Positions 7,663 to 15,795 of a stretch of DNA of 64,000 nt are shown here, in pieces. The stretch is from Halopseudomonas salegens. GTDB taxonomy: Bacteria; Pseudomonadota; Gammaproteobacteria; Pseudomonadales; Pseudomonadaceae. Location of the stretch: assembly GCF_900105655.1 (NCBI RefSeq), contig NZ_LT629787.1, positions 2,046,001 through 2,110,000 on the forward strand, written 5' to 3'. A program made the translations under genes and the position numbers. A model generated the notes under the pieces. The model was not told the origin of the DNA. It saw only the letters and a list, made by a program, of their open reading frames with translations, and did no database searches. Each line of letters opens with the position of its first letter. Position 1 is the stretch's first letter.

Positions 7663-8552
7663 CAGCGCCCATCCAGTTTCTGCTGCAGCGTAGATATCTG
7701 GGTTTGCAGGGTATTGAGGTTGCGCGTGACCTGAACCCGGAAACTGTCGATCGCCCGCAACGCCTCACCCGTTTCTTCCTGCTCACGGTCCAGCCGGGCT
7801 GACAAGGCCAGAATGGCCTCTTCGGCAGCCTCCACATCGGGCTTGTCACGATTGACAAGGCGCTCGATTTCGGCCGCCTGGGCAGTTTGCTCGTTGCGCA
7901 AGCGAGCCAATTGATCCGACCAGCCGGACATCGCAGACACGTGCTGCTCCAGCCCGGCCAGTTCGGCCTGCAAGGCTGTCAGACCGGCATCACTTGCCTG
8001 CTGCAGGGTGCGCAAGGTGGCCGCCAGCTCAGTTTGCGCCGCCATGGCCTCCTCTCGGGCCACCACCGCTTCACTCGATGCCTGATCCAGCGCCGCCTGC
8101 AGAGCTGCCAGTTGCTGGTCTTGTTGCTGCTCGGCCACTTCCAGCTCCTCCAGCTGCCGGCCCTGCTCAGCCAATTGTTGCTGCAACGCAAGCAGCTGAT
8201 CGTGCCGAGCTTGCTCGGCCGCTGTCAGCTGGGATTCAGTTGCCGACACCTGCCCGGTAATGTGTTCAATCTGTCCGGCCGCATCCTCGCTGATCCGCGC
8301 AAAACTGTCCTGGGTAGCAATCAACTGCAGGCGCAAGGCACTCTGTTGCTGATACCCCCAATACCCCAATCCAAGCAAACCCAGCGTCAAGGCTGCTGTC
8401 AACGCCCATAAAGCCCCCGTATTGGCCGGCACGCGCTGCTCGCGCACTACCGCACGCATACCGGCGGAAGCATCGCCAGACGCATCCAGCGTGCGTTCAT
8501 CACGGCTGGCGTGAATACTGGGTAGCGCCTCATCGGTCTCATCAGCGGCCAT
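7662..8552 (-). CDS. Single-pass membrane protein with long coiled coil, unknown function
   Basis: 296 residues. About 42 polar residues (cytoplasmic by the positive-inside rule) precede a transmembrane helix at roughly 45-68 (ALWALTAALTLGLLGLGYWG). The remaining 200-plus residues are rich in Gln, Glu, Ala and Leu with heptad character and no Cys, typical of a continuous coiled coil. I do not recognise a named family with confidence; such proteins are conserved beside acpH in pseudomonads. GAGGAGAG lies just before the ATG. The leader contains two hairpins, one with a U-run (see 8570-8663). It is co-transcribed with acpH through a TGATG overlap. Confidence 0.7.
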   Translation of the reverse strand: MAADETDEALPSIHASRDERTLDASGDASAGMRAVVREQRVPANTGALWALTAALTLGLLGLGYWGYQQQSALRLQLIATQDSFARISEDAAGQIEHITGQVSATESQLTAAEQARHDQLLALQQQLAEQGRQLEELEVAEQQQDQQLAALQAALDQASSEAVVAREEAMAAQTELAATLRTLQQASDAGLTALQAELAGLEQHVSAMSGWSDQLARLRNEQTAQAAEIERLVNRDKPDVEAAEEAILALSARLDREQEETGEALRAIDSFRVQVTRNLNTLQTQISTLQQKLDGR

Positions 8553-8569
8553 AATCTCTCCTCAACAAC

Positions 8570-8586
8570 GCCCCCTGGCGGGGCAA
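8570..8586 (-). promoter_or_regulatory. Hairpin in the leader close to the coiled-coil gene's ribosome binding site
   Basis: GCCCC and GGGGC arms flank a short loop about 18-34 bases upstream of the start at 8552, just before the Shine-Dalgarno GAGGAG. It could influence translation initiation or be a 3' element of the leader fold. There is no U-run on the minus strand, so it is not an intrinsic terminator. Confidence 0.3.
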
Positions 8587-8615
8587 AAAAACACTGAAAC
8601 GCACCAGCAGTAAGC

Positions 8616-8663
8616 GAAAAAAGCCCGATGCAGAGCGGTTGCTTCCCCATTATCGGGGCTTTG
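8616..8663 (-). terminator. Intrinsic terminator-like hairpin inside a 5' leader (possible attenuator)
   Basis: Read on the minus strand, AGCCCCGAT (8660-8652) pairs with ATCGGGCT (8629-8622), followed by six U. A competing shorter hairpin, CCCC-GATAAT-GGGG (8658-8645), uses the same 5' arm. The terminator lies about 65 bases before the start of the coiled-coil gene and after plausible promoter sequence. It could attenuate that operon or end a short RNA. Confidence 0.45.
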
Positions 8664-8787
8664 CAGAGCATTGTGAACTGGTATGCTTTCTGCATATGTC
8701 TGTTGTCAGTTGCCTGCACCGGATCGGACCTGCCAGCCTGGCTGTGGTTCCCGCATCCCCCCAGGCCTTGCCATCGGGAGGCATATC

Positions 8788-9159
8788 ATGATTGCAGAAA
8801 GTCAATTCAACCGCTCTACCCTGGATTGCATGACCTTGCTGCGCCGCCGTTTAAAGCAAACACTGGGCGTCAGCATCCGTCTCAGCCAGCCAGACGCACC
8901 TGAGCAACTGGTCAAACATGCCAATGATTGTGATCAGGCTGATATCCGTGAGCTCGGCCAGCGCCTGAATGCGCTGTTGACGCCGGAAGCACACGAGGAA
9001 GTGCACGAGCCTGTGACTCCGGTCGTCACATTGGCCCAGGGGGCTATCGAGTCGCGTACCTACAAACCTGACCGCCAGACCGAAGCAGAGCAGGAACCCA
9101 GTGGCCGCAAACCCGGCGGCAGCGTGCGCGTGTATCGTGGTCAAGTCATCCACGTTTGA
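8788..9159 (+). CDS. Small conserved-looking protein of unknown function
   Basis: 123 residues starting at MIAESQFNRSTLDCM, chosen because GGGAGG (8776-8781) precedes this ATG at good spacing. The longer upstream frame has no ribosome binding site. The sequence is hydrophilic with no signal peptide or membrane segment. The first half looks helical (LRRRLKQTLGVSI, DIRELGQRLNALL). The C-terminus ends in a basic, beta-prone GGSVRVYRGQVIHV, and a PTPV-type linker separates the two. I cannot assign a function. It is divergent from the coiled-coil gene and followed by sodB after a 227-base gap. Confidence 0.6.
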   Translation: MIAESQFNRSTLDCMTLLRRRLKQTLGVSIRLSQPDAPEQLVKHANDCDQADIRELGQRLNALLTPEAHEEVHEPVTPVVTLAQGAIESRTYKPDRQTEAEQEPSGRKPGGSVRVYRGQVIHV

Positions 9160-9386
9160 CTCTCCTGTCGTAAACCCACACAAGTGCTCCGTGGATAGAA
9201 TCCCCGCCAAATGCTATGCTTGACGCTTCCTGTCAGTGACCGACAGGCAGCGCCCGGGCATCATTGCCTTTACCAGAGGCGTAACGGGCGGCCCGGTTGA
9301 CCGTGGCCGGTTGCCGACCCGGCAAGCATGTTTTGCACCAGTGAGCGGGGGAACCCGTTAACTGAACCTGATAATGGAGAGATAAC
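9160..9386 (+). promoter_or_regulatory. sodB: sodB upstream region
   Basis: A 227-base gap without a credible gene. It contains a CCTGTC/GACAGG hairpin (9229-9247), GC-rich inverted sequence near 9290-9330, and GGAGAG just before the sodB ATG. A promoter must lie here, but no -35/-10 pair stands out enough to mark. I found no convincing Fur box. Confidence 0.35.
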
Positions 9387-9968
9387 ATGGCTTTTGAATT
9401 ACCCGCATTGCCCTACGAGAAAAATGCCCTCGAGCCGCAGATTTCCAATGAAACACTGGAATACCACTATGGCAAGCACCACAAGACCTATGTGGACAAC
9501 CTGAACAAGATGGTTCCCGGCACCGAATTCGAAGGCAAGGGCCTTGAAGACATCATCAAGACCTCCAGCGGCGGCGTATTCAACAATGCTGCCCAGGTCT
9601 GGAATCACACCTTCTACTGGAACTGCATGAGCCCGAACGGCGGTGGTGCACCCACCGGCGAGCTGGCCAAAGCGATTGACGCCACCTTCGGTTCATTCGA
9701 CACGTTCAAGGAAGAGTTCACCAAAACCGCTATCGGTACCTTTGGTTCCGGCTGGGCCTGGCTGGTGAAAAAGTCTGACGGCTCCCTGGCGCTGGCCAGC
9801 ACCATTGGTGCCGGCAACCCGTTGACCAACGGTGATACCCCGCTGCTCACCTGCGATGTGTGGGAACACGCCTATTACATCGACTACCGCAATGCCCGAC
9901 CCAAGTATGTCGAAGCATTCTGGGAACTGGTCAACTGGGATTTTGTGGCGAAGAACTTCAGCGCCTGA
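9387..9968 (+). CDS. sodB: Iron superoxide dismutase
   Basis: 193 residues, the usual length for bacterial Fe-SOD. The metal ligands His27, His74, Asp157 and His161 are all present ([25 protein letters not shown]). Gln70 in NAAQVWNH is the residue position typical of the iron rather than manganese type. It converts superoxide to H2O2 and O2 in the cytoplasm. A strong ribosome binding site (GGAGAGA) precedes the ATG, and a near-perfect intrinsic terminator follows 21 bases after the stop. The gene is probably monocistronic; bifA follows. Confidence 0.96.
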   Translation: MAFELPALPYEKNALEPQISNETLEYHYGKHHKTYVDNLNKMVPGTEFEGKGLEDIIKTSSGGVFNNAAQVWNHTFYWNCMSPNGGGAPTGELAKAIDATFGSFDTFKEEFTKTAIGTFGSGWAWLVKKSDGSLALASTIGAGNPLTNGDTPLLTCDVWEHAYYIDYRNARPKYVEAFWELVNWDFVAKNFSA

Positions 9969-9989
9969 ATCTGCTGACCTGCTCAGCCC

Positions 9990-10025
9990 GCAAACACCCC
10001 GCCCAGGCGGGGTGTTTGCATTTTT
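9990..10025 (+). terminator. Intrinsic terminator of sodB
   Basis: Two perfectly complementary 14-base arms (GCAAACACCCCGCC at 9990-10003 and its complement at 10006-10019) are separated by CA and followed by ATTTTTG. This is a strong rho-independent terminator on the plus strand. The symmetry gives no matching U-run on the minus strand. Confidence 0.93.
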
Positions 10026-10054
10026 GCGCTTGCATCCCGCGGCCTGCTGACGGC

Positions 10055-10102
10055 ATGATGGAGGAAAAGCCAACTCTGACTCTGGACAAAACAAAACCTT
10101 GA
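10055..10102 (+). other. Possible 15-codon leader peptide overlapping the bifA start
   Basis: Two adjacent ATG codons open a 15-residue frame (MMEEKPTLTLDKTKP) whose TGA stop overlaps the TTG start of bifA as TTGA. Such an arrangement can couple translation of a weak start to an upstream frame. The upstream Shine-Dalgarno is poor, so this is a hypothesis only. Confidence 0.3.
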
Positions 10103-12177
10103 AACTAGAGCATCGGCATAGCCTTTCCGTCAAACTGCTTCGTCTCGTACTTATGTGGGCGATACTGGTTGGCATCATCCTGAGCTGCGGTCAGATCCTG
10201 TATGACCTGCGCCAGGAGCGCAAACTGATTGACGACAGCGCCACTCAGATTCTCGCCATGGCCCGCGACCCAGCTACCCAGGCGGTATACAGCCTGGATC
10301 GGGAAATGGCTACCCAGGTAGTCGAGGGACTGTTCGAATACCAGGCTGTGCGTTTTGCTTCCATCGGCCATCCGGATGAAACCCCGCTATCCCAGCGCGA
10401 ACGCCCGCTGTCCGATCCCCCCTTTCGCACTCTGACCGATCACCTGTTCGGCGTTGATCAGCACTACGCCATCGAGCTTTATGGGCGCCCTCCATTCAAC
10501 GAGTATTACGGCGACCTGCGCCTGACGCTGGATACCGCTCCCTTCGGCCAGGATTTTTTGCGCCGCTCAATGGTCATCCTGCTGGCCGGCATCCTGCGCG
10601 CGATGGCCATGGCCTTCGTGCTTTACCTCCTCTATCACCTGTTGCTGACCAAACCCCTGGCACGCATCATTCATCATATTGCCGAAATCAATCCGGACAA
10701 GCCCGGGTCCGCGCCCATTCCAATGATTCCCGGCCATGAAAAGAACGAGCTGGGCCTGTGGATCGGCAAGGCCAACGAGCTGCTTGACTCGATCCAGCGC
10801 AACAGCATGAAACGCCGCGAGGCCGAAGCCAGCATGTTGCGCATGGCGCAACATGACAACCTGACCGGTCTGCCCAACCGCAGCATGTTGCAGGACCAGT
10901 TGAATCGGATTCTGGCCGATGCTGGCCGCCGCCAACGTGGCGTTGCCATCCTCTGCTGCGGTATTGATGACTTCAAGGAAGTCAACGAACAGTTCGGCTA
11001 CCAATCCGGTGACCGCTTGCTGATTTCCGTCGCCGACCGCCTGCGCGCCAACAGCGGCCGCCTGGGCAGCCTGGCACGCTTGGGCGGCGACCAGTTTGCT
11101 CTGGTGCAGACCGGCATCAATGAACCCTATGAGGCAGCTGAACTGGCGCAAACCATTCTGGATGACCTCGGCCAGCCATTTGATCTTGATGAACAGCGCG
11201 TCAGTCTGGGCGCAACCATCGGCATTACGCTGTTCCCGGATGATGGCGACAACGCGGAAAAACTGCTGCAAAAAGCCGAGCAGACCATGATGCTGGCCAA
11301 GGGGCGCTCACGGAACCGCTACCAGTTCTATATTGCCAGCCTGGATAGCGAAATGCGTGTGCGACGCGAGCTGGAAAAAGATCTGCGGGGGGCCCTCGAC
11401 CGCAATGAGTTCTATCTCGTCTATCAACCGCAAATCTGCTACGACGAACACCGGGTCACCGGCGCGGAAGCACTGATCCGCTGGGTACACCCGGAGCGCG
11501 GTCTGGTACCGCCGGACCTGTTCATTCCGCTGGCCGAACAGAACGGCAGCATTATTCAGATTGGTGAATGGGTTATGGATCAGGCCTGCGCCGAATTGCG
11601 CACCTGGCATGATCTGGGCTATGACAATTTGCGCATGGCGATCAATCTGTCCACCGTACAGCTGCATCACAGTGAGTTGTCGCGCTCGGTTACCAACCTG
11701 ATGCAGCGCTATGCCCTGCCCCCACTCAGCCTGGAAATGGAAGTCACTGAAACCGGTCTGATGGAAGATATCAGTGCGGCCGCAGCGCACCTCAACAGCC
11801 TGAAAAAAGCCGGCGTGCACATTGCCATTGATGATTTCGGCACCGGATATTCATCACTCAGTTATTTGCGCGGGCTGCCCCTGGACAAGATCAAGATTGA
11901 CAAGAGTTTCGTGCAGGACGTACTGGTCGACGAGGATGATGCCACCATCGTGCGCGCCATTATCCAGCTGGCCCGCAGCCTGAACATGCACGTAATTGCT
12001 GAAGGCGTTGAAACCATTGAGCAGGAAGCCTACATCATCGCTCAGGGTTGCAGCGAAGGTCAGGGCTACCTGTACAGCAAGCCACTTGAAAGCAAGGCCT
12101 TCATTGACTGGCTACAGGCCTTTGACCAGCAGAGCCAGGCCGACAGAACAGTCCGGCACCAGACGACCCGCGACTGA
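10099..12177 (+). CDS. bifA: Cyclic di-GMP phosphodiesterase BifA
   Basis: 692 residues closely resembling Pseudomonas BifA from the N-terminus (MKLEHRHSLSVKLLRLVL) onward. Order: transmembrane helix about 12-36, periplasmic region with PPFNEYYGDL near 131-140, second helix about 157-183, linker, degenerate GGDEF (GGDQF at 329-333), and EAL domain with intact EAL at 457-459 and DDFGTGYSS. BifA hydrolyses c-di-GMP, and its loss raises biofilm and lowers swarming in P. aeruginosa. The start is a TTG at 10099, matching the family N-terminus. It has no strong ribosome binding site, and a 15-codon open frame ends across it (10055-10102). It sits next to sodB, as in P. aeruginosa. Confidence 0.92.
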   Translation: MKLEHRHSLSVKLLRLVLMWAILVGIILSCGQILYDLRQERKLIDDSATQILAMARDPATQAVYSLDREMATQVVEGLFEYQAVRFASIGHPDETPLSQRERPLSDPPFRTLTDHLFGVDQHYAIELYGRPPFNEYYGDLRLTLDTAPFGQDFLRRSMVILLAGILRAMAMAFVLYLLYHLLLTKPLARIIHHIAEINPDKPGSAPIPMIPGHEKNELGLWIGKANELLDSIQRNSMKRREAEASMLRMAQHDNLTGLPNRSMLQDQLNRILADAGRRQRGVAILCCGIDDFKEVNEQFGYQSGDRLLISVADRLRANSGRLGSLARLGGDQFALVQTGINEPYEAAELAQTILDDLGQPFDLDEQRVSLGATIGITLFPDDGDNAEKLLQKAEQTMMLAKGRSRNRYQFYIASLDSEMRVRRELEKDLRGALDRNEFYLVYQPQICYDEHRVTGAEALIRWVHPERGLVPPDLFIPLAEQNGSIIQIGEWVMDQACAELRTWHDLGYDNLRMAINLSTVQLHHSELSRSVTNLMQRYALPPLSLEMEVTETGLMEDISAAAAHLNSLKKAGVHIAIDDFGTGYSSLSYLRGLPLDKIKIDKSFVQDVLVDEDDATIVRAIIQLARSLNMHVIAEGVETIEQEAYIIAQGCSEGQGYLYSKPLESKAFIDWLQAFDQQSQADRTVRHQTTRD

Positions 12178-12182
12178 TCCTG

Positions 12183-13112
12183 CTAGCTGGTCACCAGCGC
12201 AAGAGCCAACCACACAGCCCCTGCACCGGCCAGCACAAAGCCGGCACAGCTCCATTGCGCATGCCGACGCATACGCCCGCTGAGGGCATCTTCATGGTGA
12301 TCAGAAAGCAGAAAGGGCAATCCACGCCGGGGAGGCCTGGATAAGGTATGGACCACCTCGGCCGCATTCTGCTCACGCGCCTGACTGCTGGCCTCACTGG
12401 CAGCCGCCTGCTGGACCTGCTGCCACTCCTGCATATCGAGCTGACCGTCTCGATTATGATCAAAGCGCGCCAGCAAATCAGTGTAGTCAGCCTTCCAGTT
12501 GCTGATGATACGTCTTGCCATGGCCCTTTCGTCCACCGCCTCACGCCCACCTCCACGACTCTTGAACCAGCCGAGCGCGTAAAGCACTTCATCTGCCAGC
12601 AACAGCTCTTCACTATAGCGGTAACGCTTGCTGACCAGCAGATTCAACACCCCGCTACCACCGCCGGGATTCAGCGGCCAGCGCTGACGGCCTTCCCAGC
12701 GACGGCGCCGGGCCGGATGCACCTCCGCGCCTCGCGGATCGATCCAGCACTGACCGGTTTCATCACAGAGCAAAAAGGGTCGCTCGGATTCACCGCTTTC
12801 AATCACACGCCAGCGGCTGTTACGTCCAGAGCTACGATATTCTTCGACCTTGAAGCGGTACCACAGGCAATTGGCCCCGCCCAGGGGAGAAACCAGCGGC
12901 GCATGCCCGCCACTCTCCAGTCGCCCGGCAAGCTCAACCAGACCCTGGGCAGCCGAGCGAATACGCGAGCGCGGGGTGTCCTCGATCCAGCGAGCCCGAC
13001 GGTAGCGGCTGAACATCAGCCAAGCACAGGCCAGTGTGGCAACGCAAACGAACAGGAGAAGCATCCAGAACTGCCCCGGGGGCAGCCAGAACAGGCCGTG
13101 CACGTCGATCAT
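12183..13112 (-). CDS. GIDE-domain membrane protein with an EF-hand
   Basis: 309 residues. A transmembrane helix at about 12-34 is followed by a GIDE (E3 ubiquitin ligase-like, MULAN-type) domain with the SPLGGANCLWYRFKVEEY segment and the CDETGQCWIDPRGAEV strand pair. An EF-hand-like calcium loop DHNRDGQLDMQEW lies near residue 218, and a second helix near 286-308. Bacterial GIDE proteins lack the RING and are typically encoded beside LemA, as here: the lemA stop overlaps this start by 4 bases (ATGA). The function is unknown; an envelope-associated LemA partner is likely. The EF-hand has Asp, Asn, Asp and Glu at the coordinating positions, so Ca2+ binding is plausible. Confidence 0.75.
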   Translation of the reverse strand: MIDVHGLFWLPPGQFWMLLLFVCVATLACAWLMFSRYRRARWIEDTPRSRIRSAAQGLVELAGRLESGGHAPLVSPLGGANCLWYRFKVEEYRSSGRNSRWRVIESGESERPFLLCDETGQCWIDPRGAEVHPARRRRWEGRQRWPLNPGGGSGVLNLLVSKRYRYSEELLLADEVLYALGWFKSRGGGREAVDERAMARRIISNWKADYTDLLARFDHNRDGQLDMQEWQQVQQAAASEASSQAREQNAAEVVHTLSRPPRRGLPFLLSDHHEDALSGRMRRHAQWSCAGFVLAGAGAVWLALALVTS

Positions 13113-13693
13113 GAGAACAGGGCGCGGATATTCACATCCGCCTTTTCCTCATCAGTGAACTGCAACAATTCCGCAGACACAAAGTTGAAGGCACGCGCAA
13201 TGATCACATCTGGAAACTGCTCGATACGCACATTATTGATGTTGACCGCCGCATTATACAGTTCACGCCGATCGGCAATGCCGTTTTCCAGTCCGGAAAT
13301 ACGGCTTTGCAAATGCTGGAAGGATTCATTGGCTTTCAGGTCAGGGTAGTTCTCGACCACGGCGAAGAGCTGCCCAAGGCCAGCTCTGAGCATGGTTTCG
13401 GCCTGGCCCAGGCCTTTCACGTCACCCTGTTGCCGGGCCTGAGACACTGCACCGCGTGCCTGGACCACCTTTTCCAGGGTTTCCTGCTCATGCTGCATGT
13501 AGCGCTGGCAGGTATCGACCAGCTTCGGTAGTTCTTCATGGCGCTGACGCAACAACACATCGATATTGGCCCAGGCCTGGCTGACCGCGTGCTTGATGGA
13601 AACCAGTTGGTTGTAAAGGATAATGGCGTAGATCAGCACCACCGCTACCAGCAACCCCAGACCGATATAAACTGGATTGAATTCCATCTTCAC
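13109..13693 (-). CDS. lemA: LemA family protein
   Basis: 194 residues: one N-terminal transmembrane helix (about 7-28, GLGLLVAVVLIYAIILYNQLV), then the LemA helical domain with SQAWANIDVLLRQRHEELPKLVDTC near 40-65 and NFVSAELLQFTDEEKADV at the C-terminus. LemA proteins are widespread single-pass envelope proteins of unclear role, not the GacS sensor that once carried this name. AAGGAG precedes the start. The stop overlaps the GIDE gene by 4 bases. It lies 38 bases after the rpoS stop with no clear terminator, so read-through from rpoS is possible. Confidence 0.88.
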   Translation of the reverse strand: MKMEFNPVYIGLGLLVAVVLIYAIILYNQLVSIKHAVSQAWANIDVLLRQRHEELPKLVDTCQRYMQHEQETLEKVVQARGAVSQARQQGDVKGLGQAETMLRAGLGQLFAVVENYPDLKANESFQHLQSRISGLENGIADRRELYNAAVNINNVRIEQFPDVIIARAFNFVSAELLQFTDEEKADVNIRALFS

Positions 13694-13731
13694 TCCTTGA
13701 AATGATCAGCGCTGGCCAGGCCTCTGCGCCA

Positions 13732-14733
13732 TTACTGAAACAACGACTCACCGGTCAGGCCGTGCTGCTCGAGAATCTCGCGCAAACGTTTGAGCGCTTC
13801 AACCTGAATCTGCCGCACCCGCTCACGCGTCAGGCCGATTTCGCGCCCGACCTCTTCCAGCGTGCTGCTTTCATGCCCGCGCAAACCAAAACGTCGAGCG
13901 ACAACTTCACGTTGTTTTTCGCTGAGTTCGGACAGCCACAGATCAATGCTGTTATTCAGGTCATCATCCTGCAACCGGTCAAACGGATCCGTCGATTGCT
14001 CATCCGTCAGCGTGTCGAGCAAGGTCTTGTCCGAATCCGGCCCGAGCGACATATCAACCGAAGCCACTCGCTCATTGAGACCCAGCATGCGTTTGACATC
14101 TGCCACCGGACGGTCGAGCAGATCGGCAATTTCTTCCGGGGAAGGTTCGTGATCCAGTTTTTGCGTCAACTCACGGGCGGCGCGCAAATACACATTGAGC
14201 TCTTTGACAACATGAATCGGCAAACGGATGGTACGCGTCTGGTTCATGATCGCCCGCTCGATAGTCTGTCGTATCCACCAGGTCGCATAGGTGGAAAAAC
14301 GAAAACCACGTTCTGGGTCGAACTTTTCTACCGCACGAATAAGACCCAGATTACCTTCTTCGATCAGGTCAAGCAGCGTCAGCCCGCGATTGACATAACG
14401 CCGGGCTATCTTCACCACCAGGCGCAGGTTGCTCTCAATCATGCGCTTGCGCCCGGCGGGATCACCTTTCTGCGCCAGACGGGCAAAATGCACCTCTTCT
14501 TCCGGCGTCAACAAAGGGGAAAAACCGATTTCATTCAGGTACAGCTGGGTTGCATCCAGCTGCTTGGTAAACTCGAAACTGTTTTCACGCTTGTGATTGC
14601 GTGGTGTTGCCGGCGACTTGCGCTTGTTGGGCGAGTCCATGTCTGCCTCCTCGTCATCCATCGCAGCGCGATCAGCAACCGGAACATCCTCGTCCAAACC
14701 CAGGTCCGGCTCGTTATTCTTATTTGTTGCCAT
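13732..14733 (-). CDS. rpoS: Stationary-phase sigma factor RpoS
   Basis: 333 residues. Region 1.2 starts at [16 protein letters not shown], region 2 includes [17 protein letters not shown] and [17 protein letters not shown], and region 4 includes [21 protein letters not shown]. It is a close match to Pseudomonas RpoS apart from a variable acidic N-terminus. The [14 protein letters not shown] start is chosen from family alignment; the longer frame adds non-conserved residues. It is downstream of nlpD, the standard arrangement in which an rpoS promoter lies within nlpD. Unlike P. aeruginosa, lemA rather than rsmZ-fdxA follows. Confidence 0.96.
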   Translation of the reverse strand: MATNKNNEPDLGLDEDVPVADRAAMDDEEADMDSPNKRKSPATPRNHKRENSFEFTKQLDATQLYLNEIGFSPLLTPEEEVHFARLAQKGDPAGRKRMIESNLRLVVKIARRYVNRGLTLLDLIEEGNLGLIRAVEKFDPERGFRFSTYATWWIRQTIERAIMNQTRTIRLPIHVVKELNVYLRAARELTQKLDHEPSPEEIADLLDRPVADVKRMLGLNERVASVDMSLGPDSDKTLLDTLTDEQSTDPFDRLQDDDLNNSIDLWLSELSEKQREVVARRFGLRGHESSTLEEVGREIGLTRERVRQIQVEALKRLREILEQHGLTGESLFQ

Positions 14734-14885
14734 TGTGCATGCCCCATATTCAAGCCAACGCAGTCCGCTGTTGCCAGCGGGCCAGCAGCAATCGGCCATA
14801 GCCCCCACAGCTTCCACCGATGCTCACATCCATGTTGCAACAGCGCCATGACGGCACTGTTACCATTAATACTTTTACGGCATTT

Positions 14886-15731
14886 TCAACGCTTGGGCAA
14901 ATATCGCAGTGGGTCAACCGGCTGCCCTCGCTGGCGGATCTCGAAATGCAGTTTGACCCGGTCAGTCCCCGTGCTGCCCATTTCTGCAATCTTTTGCCCC
15001 GCCTTCACCTGATCACCCTCTGCAACCAGCAATCGATTATTGTGTGCATAGGCGCTCAAATAAGCATCACTGTGCTTGATGATGACCATCTCACCGTATC
15101 CGATCAATCCACGTCCGGCATACACCACAGACCCCGCCGAAGCCGCTTTTACAGGCTGTCCCAATTGACCCGCAATATCAATCCCTTTATTCAAACTGTC
15201 GTTTGACTGAAAGCGCGCTATCAAGGGCCCCTCAGCCGGCCAGGACCAGCCATCGACCACCGTCGCCGGCGGGCTGGCAGCAGGGGGGGCTGCACGTGGA
15301 CGCGAAGGCTCTGCGGATGGACTCGGATCAGGTGTGGAGGAGCGGACTGGCGGCCGGCTGGACGGAGCACTGCTGGTAGCAGCGGGCTGACGCCGGGTGG
15401 CCTGACTGGCTGGCCGCGCAGCGGCAGCCACGGGCCGCAAACTGAGCCTTTGCCCGGGGTAAATGGTGTAAGGAGCGGGAATGTTGTTGTTGGCTGCCAA
15501 CTGGCGCCAGTCCCATCCATAGCGGAAAGCAATCGAGTACAGGGTGTCACCCTGCTGCACCGTGTGGGATCCACTGGTTACCGGTTGCCGCGACTGGCCA
15601 CCACGGCCCCGGTCATCGATATGGATATTGCCCGAGGGGCTGGCGCAGCCTGCCAACAACACAATCAGGGAAGCAAATACCAGCAAGCGCACTCTGGCAT
15701 CACCTCTTTGCCACCCGCGCTTCAACCCCAT
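14886..15731 (-). CDS. nlpD: Lipoprotein NlpD (LysM and LytM domains)
   Basis: About 281 residues. A signal peptide ends at the lipobox LLAGC, followed by a LysM peptidoglycan-binding domain (HTVQQGDTLYSIAFRYGWDW), a Pro/Ser/Ala-rich linker, and a C-terminal LytM (M23) domain. The first zinc motif reads KGIDIAG and lacks the catalytic His, while LHFEIR remains, so the domain is probably inactive as a peptidase. This fits NlpD as an activator of AmiC-type amidases during cell separation. A GTG at 15692 with AGAGGTG upstream is an alternative start, but it leaves a short signal peptide without Lys/Arg. Confidence 0.9.
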   Translation of the reverse strand: MGLKRGWQRGDARVRLLVFASLIVLLAGCASPSGNIHIDDRGRGGQSRQPVTSGSHTVQQGDTLYSIAFRYGWDWRQLAANNNIPAPYTIYPGQRLSLRPVAAAARPASQATRRQPAATSSAPSSRPPVRSSTPDPSPSAEPSRPRAAPPAASPPATVVDGWSWPAEGPLIARFQSNDSLNKGIDIAGQLGQPVKAASAGSVVYAGRGLIGYGEMVIIKHSDAYLSAYAHNNRLLVAEGDQVKAGQKIAEMGSTGTDRVKLHFEIRQRGQPVDPLRYLPKR

Positions 15732-15795
15732 AGCAGCGTAAGCCCCATTATCTGTGCAACCCTCTTGTCGACAGGTCAAGGCCCTCGGCAACCTG

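Noticed and set aside
9160..9386. Riboswitch or Fur-controlled RNA before sodB
   Set aside because: Some GC-rich inverted sequence is present, but no recognisable aptamer core, no Fur-box match and no terminator within the leader.
13694..13731. Possible rsmZ small RNA after rpoS, expected from P. aeruginosa synteny
   Set aside because: The gap is only 38 bases and lacks the repeated GGA motifs of RsmA-binding RNAs.
13702..15012. 436-codon plus-strand frame across rpoS and nlpD
   Set aside because: It is antisense to two unmistakable genes and has no recognisable domain; it results from skewed third positions.
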